Assembly (NCBI RefSeq): GCF_000769915.1
Contig: NZ_JRLV01000011.1
Span: 1 to 64,000 of the forward strand
Source: Flavobacterium beibuense F44-8
GTDB taxonomy: Bacteria > Bacteroidota > Bacteroidia > Flavobacteriales > Flavobacteriaceae
Direction: 5' to 3'
Length of the DNA stretch: 64,000 bases
In this document: positions 18,679-28,517 of the stretch, one piece after another
Position numbering within the stretch: position 1 is the stretch's first letter
How the letters are laid out: every line of letters begins with the position of its first letter
Notes under the pieces: generated by a model
Told to the model about the DNA's origin: nothing
Seen by the model: only the letters and a program-made list of their open reading frames with translations
Database searches by the model: none
Made by a program: the position numbers and the translations under genes

Positions 18679-20040
18679 CTATTTGTTGTTTGAAATATTA
18701 GGTATTATTACAAAACTGTCGGTATTATGTGTTTTTTGTAATCCTGAGGTCGTCCCCCTTTCTTTCCTTCCGGAGCTGCCTGTTATGTTATTTATAGCCT
18801 CATTAAAAAGTAATTCAATTTGATCTCCTAACGGAAATAATTCAATTTGAGAAAGTTCATCCAGTTCAATATCTACTGAAATTCCGTCATTGTAATCCCC
18901 CTGTCCTAATGCATTATAAAGCTTATATATTACGGGATAAATAGTCCAACCGGGGCTATCAGGCAGTCTGTTATCCTGAATAGGGAATCCTGCCATATCT
19001 TTCCCTCTTGTAGTCTCTCCTATTGTTATGACATTCATGTATGGGTTAAGGTTGTTTATGATAATCTCTGATGCTGATGCCGTATTCTTACCACATAAAA
19101 CAAAAACTCTGTTTAAAAGTATATTGGATTGCCTTAACTGATTAAAATCAACATTAAATTCATTCATTTCCAAAGCTTGTTTAAAAGACTGATTTATCTC
19201 TCCGCCATTTTGGTTTCCCTTAAAAATAATGAACAAATCATCCTGATCTATATTTGGAGCCAAAAGGATACTCAATGCCGTAGCCGACGAAACATCTCCT
19301 CCTCCGTTATACCTTAAATCTAAAACTACCTCATTAACATTTTGAGATTTAAACTCATTGAAAATATTCCGCAATGATTGAGCTAATCCTACGTCAAAAT
19401 GACTTATTTGTAAATAGCCAATATTTTTATCACCTATTGAAATAATATTATATAACGGAGCCTGTAAAAAAGTATAATAACTCGTAAGCTCTTTGGCTAC
19501 AGGTTGAGAAAAACCGGTTTCTTCGGTAAATTCAACAATTGTAAAACTAACATTATCAGCATTACCCATAGCTTCATATAATGTATTGTAATTGGCTTGG
19601 GAAACTGGAATATTATTTATAGTAGTAATTAACTGACCTCTTTTTAGCCCATTATTCTGCGCCGGAGAACCGGATAGTACATACAAGACCACTCCATAAA
19701 CATTTCCTTCATATAAAATAAAGCTAATATCCATTCCAAAAGAGGAACGCAATGTAGAAGGAATACTTTCGGGTATTGATGGATGATAGACATAGGAAAA
19801 CCTATCCTGATGGAACAACAATGAAGAAAAATAATCTTTTGGAAACTGAGACAAATCTGTATTATTAGGAATTTCATTATTCCAATAATAATATCTTTTC
19901 ATCTGTTCATATATCCACTGATTGTTATACTCATTAGTTCCTGCACTATAAACAACAGGAGCATCATCTTTTTGACAGGAAACATAAAATAAAGCTAAAA
20001 TTAAAACTGCTAATACCTTATTTATATAATGATTTATCAC
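18679..20040 (-). CDS. S41-family (C-terminal processing) peptidase, lipoprotein
   Basis: The 453-residue protein has a lipoprotein signal (lipobox YVSC, Cys22). An N-terminal helical region (~40-95) and a PDZ domain (~110-175; GVVLYVLSGSPAQNNGLKRG) are followed by a peptidase S41 domain (~200-400). The VVLDLRYNGGG motif, Ser in GKNTASASEIIINNL (~residue 321) and Lys in TTRGKDMAG match the Ser/Lys dyad of Ctp/Prc proteases. Anchored in the envelope, it could trim exported proteins. It lies 19 bp after the 258-residue lipoprotein gene, so the two are probably co-transcribed. The C-terminal ~35 residues are Ser/Thr/Asn-rich and unlike the catalytic domain. Confidence 0.92.
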   Translation of the reverse strand: MINHYINKVLAVLILALFYVSCQKDDAPVVYSAGTNEYNNQWIYEQMKRYYYWNNEIPNNTDLSQFPKDYFSSLLFHQDRFSYVYHPSIPESIPSTLRSSFGMDISFILYEGNVYGVVLYVLSGSPAQNNGLKRGQLITTINNIPVSQANYNTLYEAMGNADNVSFTIVEFTEETGFSQPVAKELTSYYTFLQAPLYNIISIGDKNIGYLQISHFDVGLAQSLRNIFNEFKSQNVNEVVLDLRYNGGGDVSSATALSILLAPNIDQDDLFIIFKGNQNGGEINQSFKQALEMNEFNVDFNQLRQSNILLNRVFVLCGKNTASASEIIINNLNPYMNVITIGETTRGKDMAGFPIQDNRLPDSPGWTIYPVIYKLYNALGQGDYNDGISVDIELDELSQIELFPLGDQIELLFNEAINNITGSSGRKERGTTSGLQKTHNTDSFVIIPNISNNK

Positions 20041-20059
20041 TCTTTTTTAGTCTTAATTA

Positions 20060-20836
20060 TTATTCTGTTTCAAATTCAAAATAATCATTTAAGTCAACTA
20101 TACCATCAACTCCTGAAAAGCTTCCTGATTCATCTTGCTTTTCTTCTAAAACAATCATTCTTGACTTATTTGCCTGCATAACCATTGTCACCAAAATCTG
20201 CCTGCCCGCTATATATGATTCGGTTGTACCATGTTTAACCAGTTCCATCTTAATTATAGGTGGAGATGAAAATGAAAACTCACTAAAAGAACTAAAATTA
20301 TCTGATGTAATATTTTCTACTGTTCCAAGTACAGTACCACTTGTGTTTCGTATTATACCGTCTAATGGACCGGTATAATTTGTGTTGGAATAACGGTTTA
20401 GGGAAGGGAATATAAACTTATAGCCTGTAGTCCCCTGCTCGTTTAAAACACTTTTTTTAAACCTTAGCACATTATCGATATATGTTCCGTTACTATAAAA
20501 AAAGGAAAGTGTATCAAATGGTTTGTTGTTTGTAAAACTGTAAGATTTAAGAATCTCCCAGGTTTCATTAATTACAATATCAACATTTTTTGCCTTATCG
20601 TTATAATAAACAAACTCATAGTCGCTATCCATATATTTAAGGAAAACCGATTTTTCGTTAATAATAATGGGGGCTTCATCGACAATTACCTGCAATGAAT
20701 CTGAAACCGAATATCCTCTAATCACTATTTCACCCGGCTGCTGAGTATCATAATAAGGGAGCAAATTATCATCGCATGATAACAATAACAATAATAAAGA
20801 AATGATAAGGAAAAATCTCTTCAATAAATTAAACAT
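20060..20836 (-). CDS. Hypothetical lipoprotein paired with the S41 protease
   Basis: These 258 residues start with a lipoprotein signal (LLLLLLSC, Cys21). The mature part is beta-rich and acidic at its end (DGIVDLNDYFEFETE), with no family that I recognise. It carries several Ser/Thr/Asn-rich strands typical of surface lipoproteins in this phylum. Placed 19 bp before the protease gene, it may be a substrate, inhibitor or partner of that protease; this is inferred only from position. A hairpin terminator separates it from the upstream T9SS gene. Confidence 0.7.
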   Translation of the reverse strand: MFNLLKRFFLIISLLLLLLSCDDNLLPYYDTQQPGEIVIRGYSVSDSLQVIVDEAPIIINEKSVFLKYMDSDYEFVYYNDKAKNVDIVINETWEILKSYSFTNNKPFDTLSFFYSNGTYIDNVLRFKKSVLNEQGTTGYKFIFPSLNRYSNTNYTGPLDGIIRNTSGTVLGTVENITSDNFSSFSEFSFSSPPIIKMELVKHGTTESYIAGRQILVTMVMQANKSRMIVLEEKQDESGSFSGVDGIVDLNDYFEFETE

Positions 20837-20849
20837 ATTAAATTTAAAT

Positions 20850-20880
20850 TAAAAATACTACCGGTAAACAACTTACCGGC
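20850..20880 (-). terminator. Hairpin terminator after the T9SS-sorted protein gene
   Basis: CCGGTAA (20861-20867) pairs with TTACCGG (20873-20879). On the minus strand the hairpin is followed by TAGTATTTTTAATTT. It lies 37 nt after the stop of the gene at 20917. Confidence 0.6.
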
Positions 20881-20916
20881 AGCATTTTAGTTAGATGCTA
20901 AAAGAAAATCAATAAT

Positions 20917-21768
20917 TTATTTTTTAATGAATTTAAGCTTTTCGGTAGTTGATCCATCTGTAACAACCATAAAGTATACACCCGAAGGTACATCTCCTAC
21001 ATACATTCCTTCTGTAACAAAGCCAGATTGCTTAATTAATGATCCTGTAGTATTATATATTAAAACTGAAGTGTTTGCAATATCTAATTGATTTCCGGCA
21101 GATAAAAGAAGATAGTCTTCTGCTGGGTTTTGTTTTAAACTAAACCTGGTTATATTAACATCTTTAGTATCAAGAATATTTTGTGCTGTAACGGTTACTT
21201 TATCTATCTCTACACCTGTTCCCATATTACTTGGAGTTGCAAAAACAATATATACTTCTTCAAGTCCTATATACTCAGAGATGTCAATGGTATGGTCCTC
21301 AAAAAAATCACCTTCATTATTACCTCTTACCAAGTTAACAATTACGGGCTCTCCCTCCATAATTTCTTCAATATCTGAAGATTCAGAAATATAAACGGGT
21401 AAAGAGAAATTTGTTCCACCATAAATAGCCGATTGTGCATTAATTATAAGTTCACCGCTTCCTTCGTAAAAGGAAAGGTCTATAGCAGGGCTGATAGCCC
21501 AATTATTTTCCTCGGGAGTAAGTTCTCCTCCTGTAGACATATCAATATTATACGTACCAAAAATATCCTTCTCCCCGTCAGCAGGCAGCCCTTCATTACT
21601 GATTTGCAAATTTTTTCTTGCCATCCAGTTACTGGAATTTTCATCTACGTCAATAAGTGTCCAGTCTGAAACATCGGCATCATTAAAATCGTCTTCCCAA
21701 ACTGTAATTTGTGCCGATGCACCAAAAGTGATAAAAGTAAAAATTGCCAGAAGTAAATTTTTTTTCAT
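20917..21768 (-). CDS. Secreted protein with choice-of-anchor J-like domain and T9SS type A sorting domain
   Basis: The 283-residue protein has a signal peptide (MKKNLLLAIFTFITFGASAQ). A beta-sandwich domain of choice-of-anchor J type follows (WEDDFNDADVSDWTLIDVD...NNWAISPAIDLSFYEGSG). The ~80-residue C-terminal sorting domain reads FSLKQNPAEDYLLLS...VLIYNTTGSLI...VPSGVYFMVV...EKLKFIKK, the standard type A signal for the type IX secretion system. It should be cleaved and either released or attached to the surface. It stands between two hairpin terminators and so may form a separate transcript. Its binding target is unknown. Confidence 0.88.
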   Translation of the reverse strand: MKKNLLLAIFTFITFGASAQITVWEDDFNDADVSDWTLIDVDENSSNWMARKNLQISNEGLPADGEKDIFGTYNIDMSTGGELTPEENNWAISPAIDLSFYEGSGELIINAQSAIYGGTNFSLPVYISESSDIEEIMEGEPVIVNLVRGNNEGDFFEDHTIDISEYIGLEEVYIVFATPSNMGTGVEIDKVTVTAQNILDTKDVNITRFSLKQNPAEDYLLLSAGNQLDIANTSVLIYNTTGSLIKQSGFVTEGMYVGDVPSGVYFMVVTDGSTTEKLKFIKK

Positions 21769-21780
21769 TGTATTTGTGTT

Positions 21781-21812
21781 TAAAAAGGCATGGGTAGAAA
21801 ACTACCCATGCC
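21781..21812 (-). terminator. Strong terminator after the beta-helix lipoprotein gene
   Basis: GGCATGGGTAG (21787-21797), loop AAAA, CTACCCATGCC (21802-21812). On the minus strand it is followed by TTTTTA. The perfect 11-bp stem lies 42 nt after the stop codon at 21854. Confidence 0.85.
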
Positions 21813-21853
21813 GGGTTGGTTACTATGTATTAATTAACAAAAACTATAAACTA

Positions 21854-23146
21854 TTAAAAGCCGCTGAACTTTGTCCATCCAGTTGTCCATCCAGACTCAG
21901 TAGCAAAAGCACCTGTATTACCAGAAAGGCTAAAGCCTGAATTATTAAAGAATGGCTGAGTAAGCCCCCAAGCCTGCGCAGGGTTTGATGTTGAAGTTGC
22001 ATTACCAAAACCTAATGAAGAAGTAGCCGGAGTTACAAAAGCATGAGCATCAAAGTCAGACCAAGATGAATTAGAAGATACTGAAGGGCTTTCCCATCTT
22101 ATACCAGTATTATAACCTGTTACAGTTACATTAGTTAGGTCAATTTCTCCCAATCTGCGTACGTGTATAGCATTTTCATAAAGACCTCCGTCTGAAGAAG
22201 AGCTTACACCAACAATAGAAAGATCAGAAATTACCGGTCTTGTTATGATTGTTGTAGAAGTACCTCCTGCATTGTTATCAAGCTCAATACCATTAGAATC
22301 CGGATTACCGCCACTTTGGCTGTGTGTAGAATTTTTATCGGCAATAGCGATCGCTTTTGTAAGTGATCCTGTATAACCTAAATCAAAATCAAAGTTATCA
22401 TCATCAGCAGCAAAAGATACAAGGTGAGTTGGGCTTACAGTACCTCCAAAGAATTCGTAAGAATCGTCTCTACCATAAGAAACCTGTATGTGGTTGATGT
22501 TTGTACCATTACCAACACCACCAAATGTTAAACCATTAATTTCAATACCTGCATCAGCATCAAGAATACGTCCTGCAAATTCAATGCGAACATAAGCCAT
22601 GTCTCCTGCATCGTGTGAATTGTTTGTGCCTCCAAAATAAAAATCTGAAACTGTAGGCTGATCTCCTAATCCTTCCACAATATTTGTTGTAGAACCGTTA
22701 TTTACCTGAGCATCACCAAGAAGTACTACACCACCAAAATCACCAGGAGAAGCTACAGTAGAAGCAACACCATCAAGAAGATTGTAACTTGTAAAAATAA
22801 TTGGGCTTTCAGCTGTACCCTGAGCATTTATCTTACCGTTTTTAGTAACAACAAGTACACCAGTTGCAACTCCTGCTCCAAGAGGTTTAGCTTTTATAAA
22901 TGTACCAGCCTGGATAGTTAAAGTAGCACCGTTTTTTACACGAACAACTCCTTCTACTTCCCAAACTTTATCATTTGTCCAGGTAGTATTAGTTGTTATG
23001 CTACCACTTACAGTTTGAACTGTTGCCGGATAGCCGCTATAATCTGCCCCTGCAGACTGTAAGGTGAATGAAGAATCTGCAACGTCATCATTTTGACAAG
23101 AGAACAGCAGTAAGGTTGAAGCTGCCAGCATTAAAAATTTTTTCAT
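21854..23146 (-). CDS. Surface lipoprotein with parallel beta-helix-like body
   Basis: The 430-residue protein has a lipoprotein signal (LLLFSC, Cys17) followed by an acidic SCQNDD start, typical of surface-exported lipoproteins. The body is rich in Gly, Asn and Thr with repeated short strands (VEGVVRVKNGATLTIQAGTF, GDFGGVVLLGDAQVNNGSTT). This resembles beta-helix or pectate-lyase-like proteins seen next to TonB receptors in this phylum. It directly follows the STN-TonB receptor gene (gap 418 bp) and may be its surface-exposed partner or substrate-binding protein. No enzymatic residues are evident, and binding is more likely than catalysis. Confidence 0.75.
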   Translation of the reverse strand: MKKFLMLAASTLLLFSCQNDDVADSSFTLQSAGADYSGYPATVQTVSGSITTNTTWTNDKVWEVEGVVRVKNGATLTIQAGTFIKAKPLGAGVATGVLVVTKNGKINAQGTAESPIIFTSYNLLDGVASTVASPGDFGGVVLLGDAQVNNGSTTNIVEGLGDQPTVSDFYFGGTNNSHDAGDMAYVRIEFAGRILDADAGIEINGLTFGGVGNGTNINHIQVSYGRDDSYEFFGGTVSPTHLVSFAADDDNFDFDLGYTGSLTKAIAIADKNSTHSQSGGNPDSNGIELDNNAGGTSTTIITRPVISDLSIVGVSSSSDGGLYENAIHVRRLGEIDLTNVTVTGYNTGIRWESPSVSSNSSWSDFDAHAFVTPATSSLGFGNATSTSNPAQAWGLTQPFFNNSGFSLSGNTGAFATESGWTTGWTKFSGF

Positions 23147-23564
23147 AATAATATAATTAGTTGGTATATTTGCTGCTACACTATTTCCCAGGCCTTTGGA
23201 AAGGCAGCAAATTTACTTTCCTCAGGCCTTTTTTTATTAAGGCATTCTGCATCCATGCCTTATTGTATTACCTTCCGTCTTTCACTATAGGTTTTGTTTT
23301 GTGAAAGGTTATCCGGTCACAGGCTGTAATATCTTTTAGGCTATTGCTTCAGTTGGCAGCAATTATTTATTAGTTATTACTAATTTTAAATCCTGATTTT
23401 CTCTGCCCTTCCGGAATAGTTTTTAAACACATTACAATTAAACCTAAATCGTTATCGTATTTATTCATATTAGACCATAAGCTCTTAGATTATCACGGTC
23501 TGTTTTACAAATTAATGGTTTGTTAATCATAGATGTAAAGCAGTTACATTAAAGTAACATTCCC
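23147..23564. other. 418-bp intergenic region with two palindromes
   Basis: No gene is seen. It contains GCCTTTGGAAAGGC (23192-23205) and a hairpin AAGGCAT / ATGCCTT (23239-23245 / 23255-23261). On the minus strand neither is followed by a T-run, so they are not clear terminators. They lie in the leader of the beta-helix lipoprotein and could be regulatory. Confidence 0.4.
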
Positions 23565-26500
23565 CTAAAAATTGTAGGTTAAAGAAAGTTTTATAGTTCT
23601 TCCCGTATACGACCTGAAAAGTACACGGTCTATATCTTCATCATAATTTTTAGTAGCTCCCATACCTAACTGATACTGATCTCGTGGGTTTTTTCCTGCC
23701 TGTTCTCCCGATAATGAAGAATAGCTGTTTTGATTGTTATAGGTTTCCAAAACCCTGTCAAAAATGTTTTGAGCACTGCATTTTACCTCAAAGTTTTTTT
23801 CTTTAAAAAACCTATAGCTTATTTGGGCATCTGTAACGGCATACGGTCTGCGTATCTCTTCATCCTTATAATCAAAACCAACCAAAAGGTATTGATCTCC
23901 GCTACCGTTATACCTTATATTAAATGATAGTCTGTCGCCTATATAGTCTAATCCTAAATTATAACTATATGGAGATTGTCCGTACAAAGGTCTGTTTGCT
24001 TCATATAAACCTCCCGTACCGTCTGTATTAACATAAGAGGTAACTGTGGTTTCATTAATTGTCCCGTTAGCATACAAATAAATATTTTCAAGAGCTTTGC
24101 CTTCCCCTAAAAAGGAAAGATTCTTTAAAATCTCTGCTTCAACCCCCCAAAGCTCTGCTTTATCAGAGTTAGTAGTATAAATAAACCTAGTTGCGCTATC
24201 GTATGGCGAACTCGAAATTTTCTCTATAGGATCATCAATTTTTTTATAGTAAACCCCGGCAGACAGTATTTGCCCAAGAGAAGGGAACCACTCCAACTTA
24301 AAATCATAATTATTTGCAACAGAAGAAAGTATACCACCCCTTGCAGTGAAATTGATGATATTAGCCTCATAAAGAGGGTCATAATATGGTATTTGTAACC
24401 TTTCGGAAAACTGGGGTCTTAATACTGATTTGTAATATCCCAGTCTAATATTAATTTTTTCTGCAGGGCTATATGTTATGTTTACTGAAGGAAGATATTG
24501 CCACAGTTTGTCTGGCGACTCTGTTAAAGCAAAATCTTCCGCTTCACTTTGGTTAGAAATCTCATTATAATCATAACTCTCCGCCCTTAAACCCCAAACT
24601 ATTCTTAAAAAATCACCTATTCTGTTGTCCAGCATTATAAATGGAGAATGTGTTATTACTTCACCTTCATAACGATTTCCGTACGTACCCGTTTTTAACC
24701 AACCGAAGCCGCCATAGTAATAATAGGATCCTGACAGAGTTTCATGAAGATTATATACTCTTACCCTGTCTGAGTTCTGCCCTATCACCTGTAAGTTCGC
24801 ACTTTCCTGTTTATTTGTAGCTGTTTTAAAAGTACCGAAATAGCCTATTTTAACATTGTTCTTTATATTATTAAAATTAAACGACTTATTAATATTTAAT
24901 GCTATATTATAATCGATTTCATCATTATTAAAATTCCTCCTTTTAACATTATTTGCTGAATTATAAACTTCTGTATAAACCAAAACATCATCTCCTAACC
25001 TTTCTCTTTGATTCGTTAAAAAAGTAGCATCTTTAGTTTTCTTTGTTGTGGAATTTACTGCACCAAACCAGTTAAACTCATACCCATTAAAGCGATGATT
25101 GCCTTCAACCTTTGTTTGAAAGAAATCAGTATATACAGGATAATCCGTTTCTTTTGTTATAGGCTGGGTACTGCCATCCAATATTTCATTATATGAAATA
25201 CCATAGCCGTCCCACCCTGTTATTTGAGTTAACTGGTTATCATAGATATGGATAAGAGTGTTTCTTATGGTAATTTTATTATTCCCAAATTGTATACCTC
25301 CATTAAGCATCCCAGCAAGTGTGGAATTATAGGTATAAATTGCTCCCGAATTCCTATAGCCATACTTTTTTAAAACAGGATATTCAAGCGGTGCCTGATA
25401 ATCACCAAAATCGTAGTCTATTCCTTCAGGGAAAAATTCAGCATTAGGTTTAAATACCCCTCTTGAGGTATGATCTATAACCTGTTTGCTTTGTGTATTT
25501 CTAAACAATAATGAACCTGAAAATCCCCATTTACTGTCTTCATTAAGGTTATATACCCGTCCCAATGCAAGCTGAAAAGAGGTATTAGGCATTGCCTTAT
25601 CCTTATAAGTTGTAAAATTATCCTGAGTAAATTTTTTAGATTCTTCAAAAAACGGACCTGATTCTGCTTCATTTACAGGAACAGGGTAGCTCTGAAAATC
25701 AGGATAATCTCTTGTACCGTCATCAAAACCAAAATAATCGTACTCTCCCCTTTGCTTAGTCAGGAAATCTTTAAAAGTACTTCTATTATTATAGGAGTTA
25801 CTTATCGATATACTTGTGAAGTTTTCTTTAGGTATGTCTTTCGTTTTTACCTCTATATTACCTCCGGCAAAATTAGCATACATATCAGGAGTTGCCGTTT
25901 TGTTAACCACAATACTTTGTACCATAGCAGTGGGTATAATATCAAATGAAAAGCTTTGTTGAGTAACCTCAGTACTCGGCAAACTAATTCCGTCCATCAT
26001 GGCCTGATTCCATCGCTCGCCCATAGAGCGCACCACTACATACCTGTCATCTATTGTTGTCACTCCCGTTATTCGCTTAAGAGTACTCCCTACATTATTA
26101 TCCGGAGTTCTGGCTATTTGTTCGGCAGATATACCGTCAGACATCTGGGCAGCCCTTTTTTGCTGAAGCAACAGTCCTTCTGTAGACTCTGTCGATTTGT
26201 ATTGTTGTCCTGTAATGGTAACTTCCTCCAGTGTGATGTTTTGATTAAGTTCCAATGCTAAATTCAATGGTGTTAAACTTCCTGCATCTACAGGTATGTT
26301 CTGAATAAATCTTGAGGCAAAACCCTGAGCTGTTATTTCCACATCATAAAACCCTGGTTCGAGTTCAAGGATAAAATCACCGTTAACATCTGTAAAAACT
26401 GTAACATTTCCGGGAGAGGGAGTAACTATAGCGTCAAAAACAGCGATTCCGTAATTATCTACTATCTTTCCTGATATTCCCTGTAATCTTTTTTTTTTAG

Positions 26501-26831
26501 CCTCAGTATCAGGTTTGTTAATGGCAATATTATTCTCATTTCTCCTGAAATTTAAGCCGGTAAGTTCCTGTAACTCCTCCAGTAAATCATCTATTGAAAC
26601 ATTGTCCTTTTTTAAAGTAACTTTAGGAGAATCAAGATTAATATTATCCTGATAAATAAATCGATAAGGAGTTCTTGATTCAAGATTATCTATAATATCT
26701 TTAGGTGATGCATTTTTAAACTCTACCGATACTGTACCTGTTTGTGCTGTCGCAGTAGTTATATTAAAAAATAAGCCGATAAATAAAATCCAAAAGGCAA
26801 AAAAATATTGCCCTGAATGTGGGTTGTTCAT
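23565..26831 (-). CDS. TonB-dependent receptor with N-terminal STN signalling domain
   Basis: The 1088-residue outer-membrane receptor has a signal peptide (cleavage near TTATAQ, ~30). An STN (secretin/TonB short N-terminal) domain follows (~35-110; VEFKNASPKDIIDNLESRTP). A CarboxypepD_reg-like beta domain (~118-200), plug domain (~220-345; GITGVTTIDDRYVVVRSMGE is part of it) and beta-barrel end at a terminal aromatic (LSLTYNF). The STN domain normally contacts a FecR anti-sigma, and both FecR and the ECF sigma lie just upstream. Transcription is therefore probably self-induced by substrate binding. The substrate is unknown; iron chelates are the classical case, but many Bacteroidota receptors of this type take up glycans or other ligands. 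Confidence 0.93.
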   Translation of the reverse strand: MNNPHSGQYFFAFWILFIGLFFNITTATAQTGTVSVEFKNASPKDIIDNLESRTPYRFIYQDNINLDSPKVTLKKDNVSIDDLLEELQELTGLNFRRNENNIAINKPDTEAKKKRLQGISGKIVDNYGIAVFDAIVTPSPGNVTVFTDVNGDFILELEPGFYDVEITAQGFASRFIQNIPVDAGSLTPLNLALELNQNITLEEVTITGQQYKSTESTEGLLLQQKRAAQMSDGISAEQIARTPDNNVGSTLKRITGVTTIDDRYVVVRSMGERWNQAMMDGISLPSTEVTQQSFSFDIIPTAMVQSIVVNKTATPDMYANFAGGNIEVKTKDIPKENFTSISISNSYNNRSTFKDFLTKQRGEYDYFGFDDGTRDYPDFQSYPVPVNEAESGPFFEESKKFTQDNFTTYKDKAMPNTSFQLALGRVYNLNEDSKWGFSGSLLFRNTQSKQVIDHTSRGVFKPNAEFFPEGIDYDFGDYQAPLEYPVLKKYGYRNSGAIYTYNSTLAGMLNGGIQFGNNKITIRNTLIHIYDNQLTQITGWDGYGISYNEILDGSTQPITKETDYPVYTDFFQTKVEGNHRFNGYEFNWFGAVNSTTKKTKDATFLTNQRERLGDDVLVYTEVYNSANNVKRRNFNNDEIDYNIALNINKSFNFNNIKNNVKIGYFGTFKTATNKQESANLQVIGQNSDRVRVYNLHETLSGSYYYYGGFGWLKTGTYGNRYEGEVITHSPFIMLDNRIGDFLRIVWGLRAESYDYNEISNQSEAEDFALTESPDKLWQYLPSVNITYSPAEKINIRLGYYKSVLRPQFSERLQIPYYDPLYEANIINFTARGGILSSVANNYDFKLEWFPSLGQILSAGVYYKKIDDPIEKISSSPYDSATRFIYTTNSDKAELWGVEAEILKNLSFLGEGKALENIYLYANGTINETTVTSYVNTDGTGGLYEANRPLYGQSPYSYNLGLDYIGDRLSFNIRYNGSGDQYLLVGFDYKDEEIRRPYAVTDAQISYRFFKEKNFEVKCSAQNIFDRVLETYNNQNSYSSLSGEQAGKNPRDQYQLGMGATKNYDEDIDRVLFRSYTGRTIKLSLTYNF

Positions 26832-26875
26832 AATCTTAATAATTTGTGTTGGGTGTTGGTTATTATATTAAAGTA

Positions 26876-27718
26876 TTACTTACTCAGCATATACCTGTGG
26901 TTTGCAGTCTCTGTAACTTTTAGATTTAAGGCAAAAGCAAGTGTGTTAAGCATCTCTGTAATGCCCTGCTTTGTTCCTAATGTTCCTTTTATCTTAAGCT
27001 TTTTTAAATCCTTTGTGCTATATTCTACAGAAAAATCATAATCTTTTTGAAGAAGAGTAACAACATCTTCAAGGGTTAAACCGTCTACATCAAGAAGTTC
27101 CTTTTTATAATCAGGCTCTAATTTTTCAGCTTTTTTCCTAACTAAAGTTTCGCTTGTAGGCATATATACTGCTGCATCACCTCTTACTAAAAATATAGAA
27201 CCATTTTTGTTTTCAACCTTTACTTTACCTGTTCTAACCTCCACAAGAGGTACAGTTCCGTTATAAGCCTTAACATTAAAGGAAGTACCTAAAACAGTAG
27301 TTTTAATTAAACCTGAAGATATTATAAAGGGTTTTGAGGAATCTTTCTCCACTTCAAAAAAAGCTTCGCCGGTAAGAACAATATTTCTTGTACTTCCGTC
27401 AAAATTTTCCGGATATTCAATCTTTGTGCCTTCATTTAACCACACACGGCTTCCGTCAGGTAACCTTACAAGACGAATATCATTATCAAATGTTTGCATA
27501 ACTACTATATGCTGCATATTAACAGTCCTATTAAAGAATTGATAACCTATAGCTGTCATTACCAATATTACTGACGCAGCAGTCATCCATCTGTAAACAT
27601 TTTTGGTTTTAGCGATTGTTACCTTTCGAATGTTCTTCCACATTCGTAATTTAAGGTCCTGAGGCAGCATTCCTTTTAAAGGAATATCATCCCACTGTTT
27701 TTTCATTTCCGACTTCAT
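26876..27718 (-). CDS. FecR-family anti-sigma factor
   Basis: The 280-residue protein has a short cytoplasmic N-terminus with the sigma-binding part, one transmembrane helix (~45-63; MTAASVILVMTAIGYQFF) and a periplasmic FecR domain (~88-185; LPDGSRVWLNEGTKIEYPEN, GEAFFEVEKDSSKPFIISSG). A C-terminal DUF4974/STN-like domain spans ~210-278 (LTLEDVVTLLQKDYDFSVEY). It sits between the ECF sigma gene and the STN receptor, the standard cell-surface signalling order. Met1 (27718) and Met5 are both possible starts. A 44-bp gap to the receptor suggests co-transcription. Confidence 0.93.
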   Translation of the reverse strand: MKSEMKKQWDDIPLKGMLPQDLKLRMWKNIRKVTIAKTKNVYRWMTAASVILVMTAIGYQFFNRTVNMQHIVVMQTFDNDIRLVRLPDGSRVWLNEGTKIEYPENFDGSTRNIVLTGEAFFEVEKDSSKPFIISSGLIKTTVLGTSFNVKAYNGTVPLVEVRTGKVKVENKNGSIFLVRGDAAVYMPTSETLVRKKAEKLEPDYKKELLDVDGLTLEDVVTLLQKDYDFSVEYSTKDLKKLKIKGTLGTKQGITEMLNTLAFALNLKVTETANHRYMLSK

Positions 27719-27930
27719 TTCCTATAAGGAATTTTTGGGGTTTATACTATTATAAGAGCATTAGCTAATACAGAAATGAAATGTCACGGGTAAAAAGTAT
27801 ACTTAAAGATTTATTAATAAAACATTAGAGACTAAAAATGAAAAAAACATCATAAACAACATAAAAACAAGACACTAATCATATTTTACATGTAAATACA
27901 CTAAAAAATACTGATTACAATTAATTAACA

Positions 27931-28494
27931 TTACAACTGGTCAATAAAAAATAATATGAACCAATAAAGCTCGTTGCTGTTTATAGAATTTTTTTTTAGG
28001 TATTGTAAGGTTTTTGATATTTGATTTGCTACTGCGCTGGTAGTCATATTCATTTGAAGGGCTATTTCCTTATAGCTTAATTCTTCAAATTTATGCAGTA
28101 CAAAAATTTTTTTTCTCCTTTCCGGAATCTGATTAAGCAGATACTCTATTTTCTGCATTTTCTCAGCTATCTCATCTTCATCATAGGATTCATCCAATTC
28201 GGCAATTATTTCTTTCTCGTTTAAAGTAAAAATCCTGTTTTGTTTTTTATACCATTTGGAAATTTCCTGTTTAGAACTTTTAAACAAAACAGACTCAAGA
28301 GGAATTTCCGGATTAAGTCTCTCCCTATACTTCCATAAATGAATAAAAACGTTTTGGGTTACATCTTCGGCATCAGCATTCTGTTTTGTATATTTCTTTA
28401 CGAAGCAATACACTTTAAAGGAATACAGCTCATAAATTTCCTGAAAACAAGATTCGTCGCTATTGTTCAATCTTATTATCAAATCAGTATCCAT
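27931..28494 (-). CDS. ECF (FecI-like) RNA polymerase sigma factor
   Basis: The protein is 187 residues from the ATG at 28494 (MDTDLIIRLNNSDESCFQEI). Sigma region 2 (~20-85; FVKKYTKQNADAEDVTQNVF, IHLWKYRERL) and region 4 (~120-170; ERRKKIFVLHKFEELSYKEI, then MTTSAVANQI) are clear. An upstream in-frame ATG at 28545 would add 17 residues unlike the family (MCSVYSFNFVINLTHYI). I prefer 28494 because the promoter-like element at 28518-28525 would place the transcript start near 28511, downstream of 28545. It works with the FecR anti-sigma and STN receptor that follow. Confidence 0.92.
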   Translation of the reverse strand: MDTDLIIRLNNSDESCFQEIYELYSFKVYCFVKKYTKQNADAEDVTQNVFIHLWKYRERLNPEIPLESVLFKSSKQEISKWYKKQNRIFTLNEKEIIAELDESYDEDEIAEKMQKIEYLLNQIPERRKKIFVLHKFEELSYKEIALQMNMTTSAVANQISKTLQYLKKNSINSNELYWFILFFIDQL

Positions 28495-28517
28495 AATATA
28501 GTGGGTGAGGTTTATAA

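Noticed and set aside
23192..23261. Palindromes in the leader of the beta-helix lipoprotein gene, considered as a riboswitch
   Set aside because: The helices are short, there is no expression platform with a T-run on the right strand, and no known riboswitch motif is evident.
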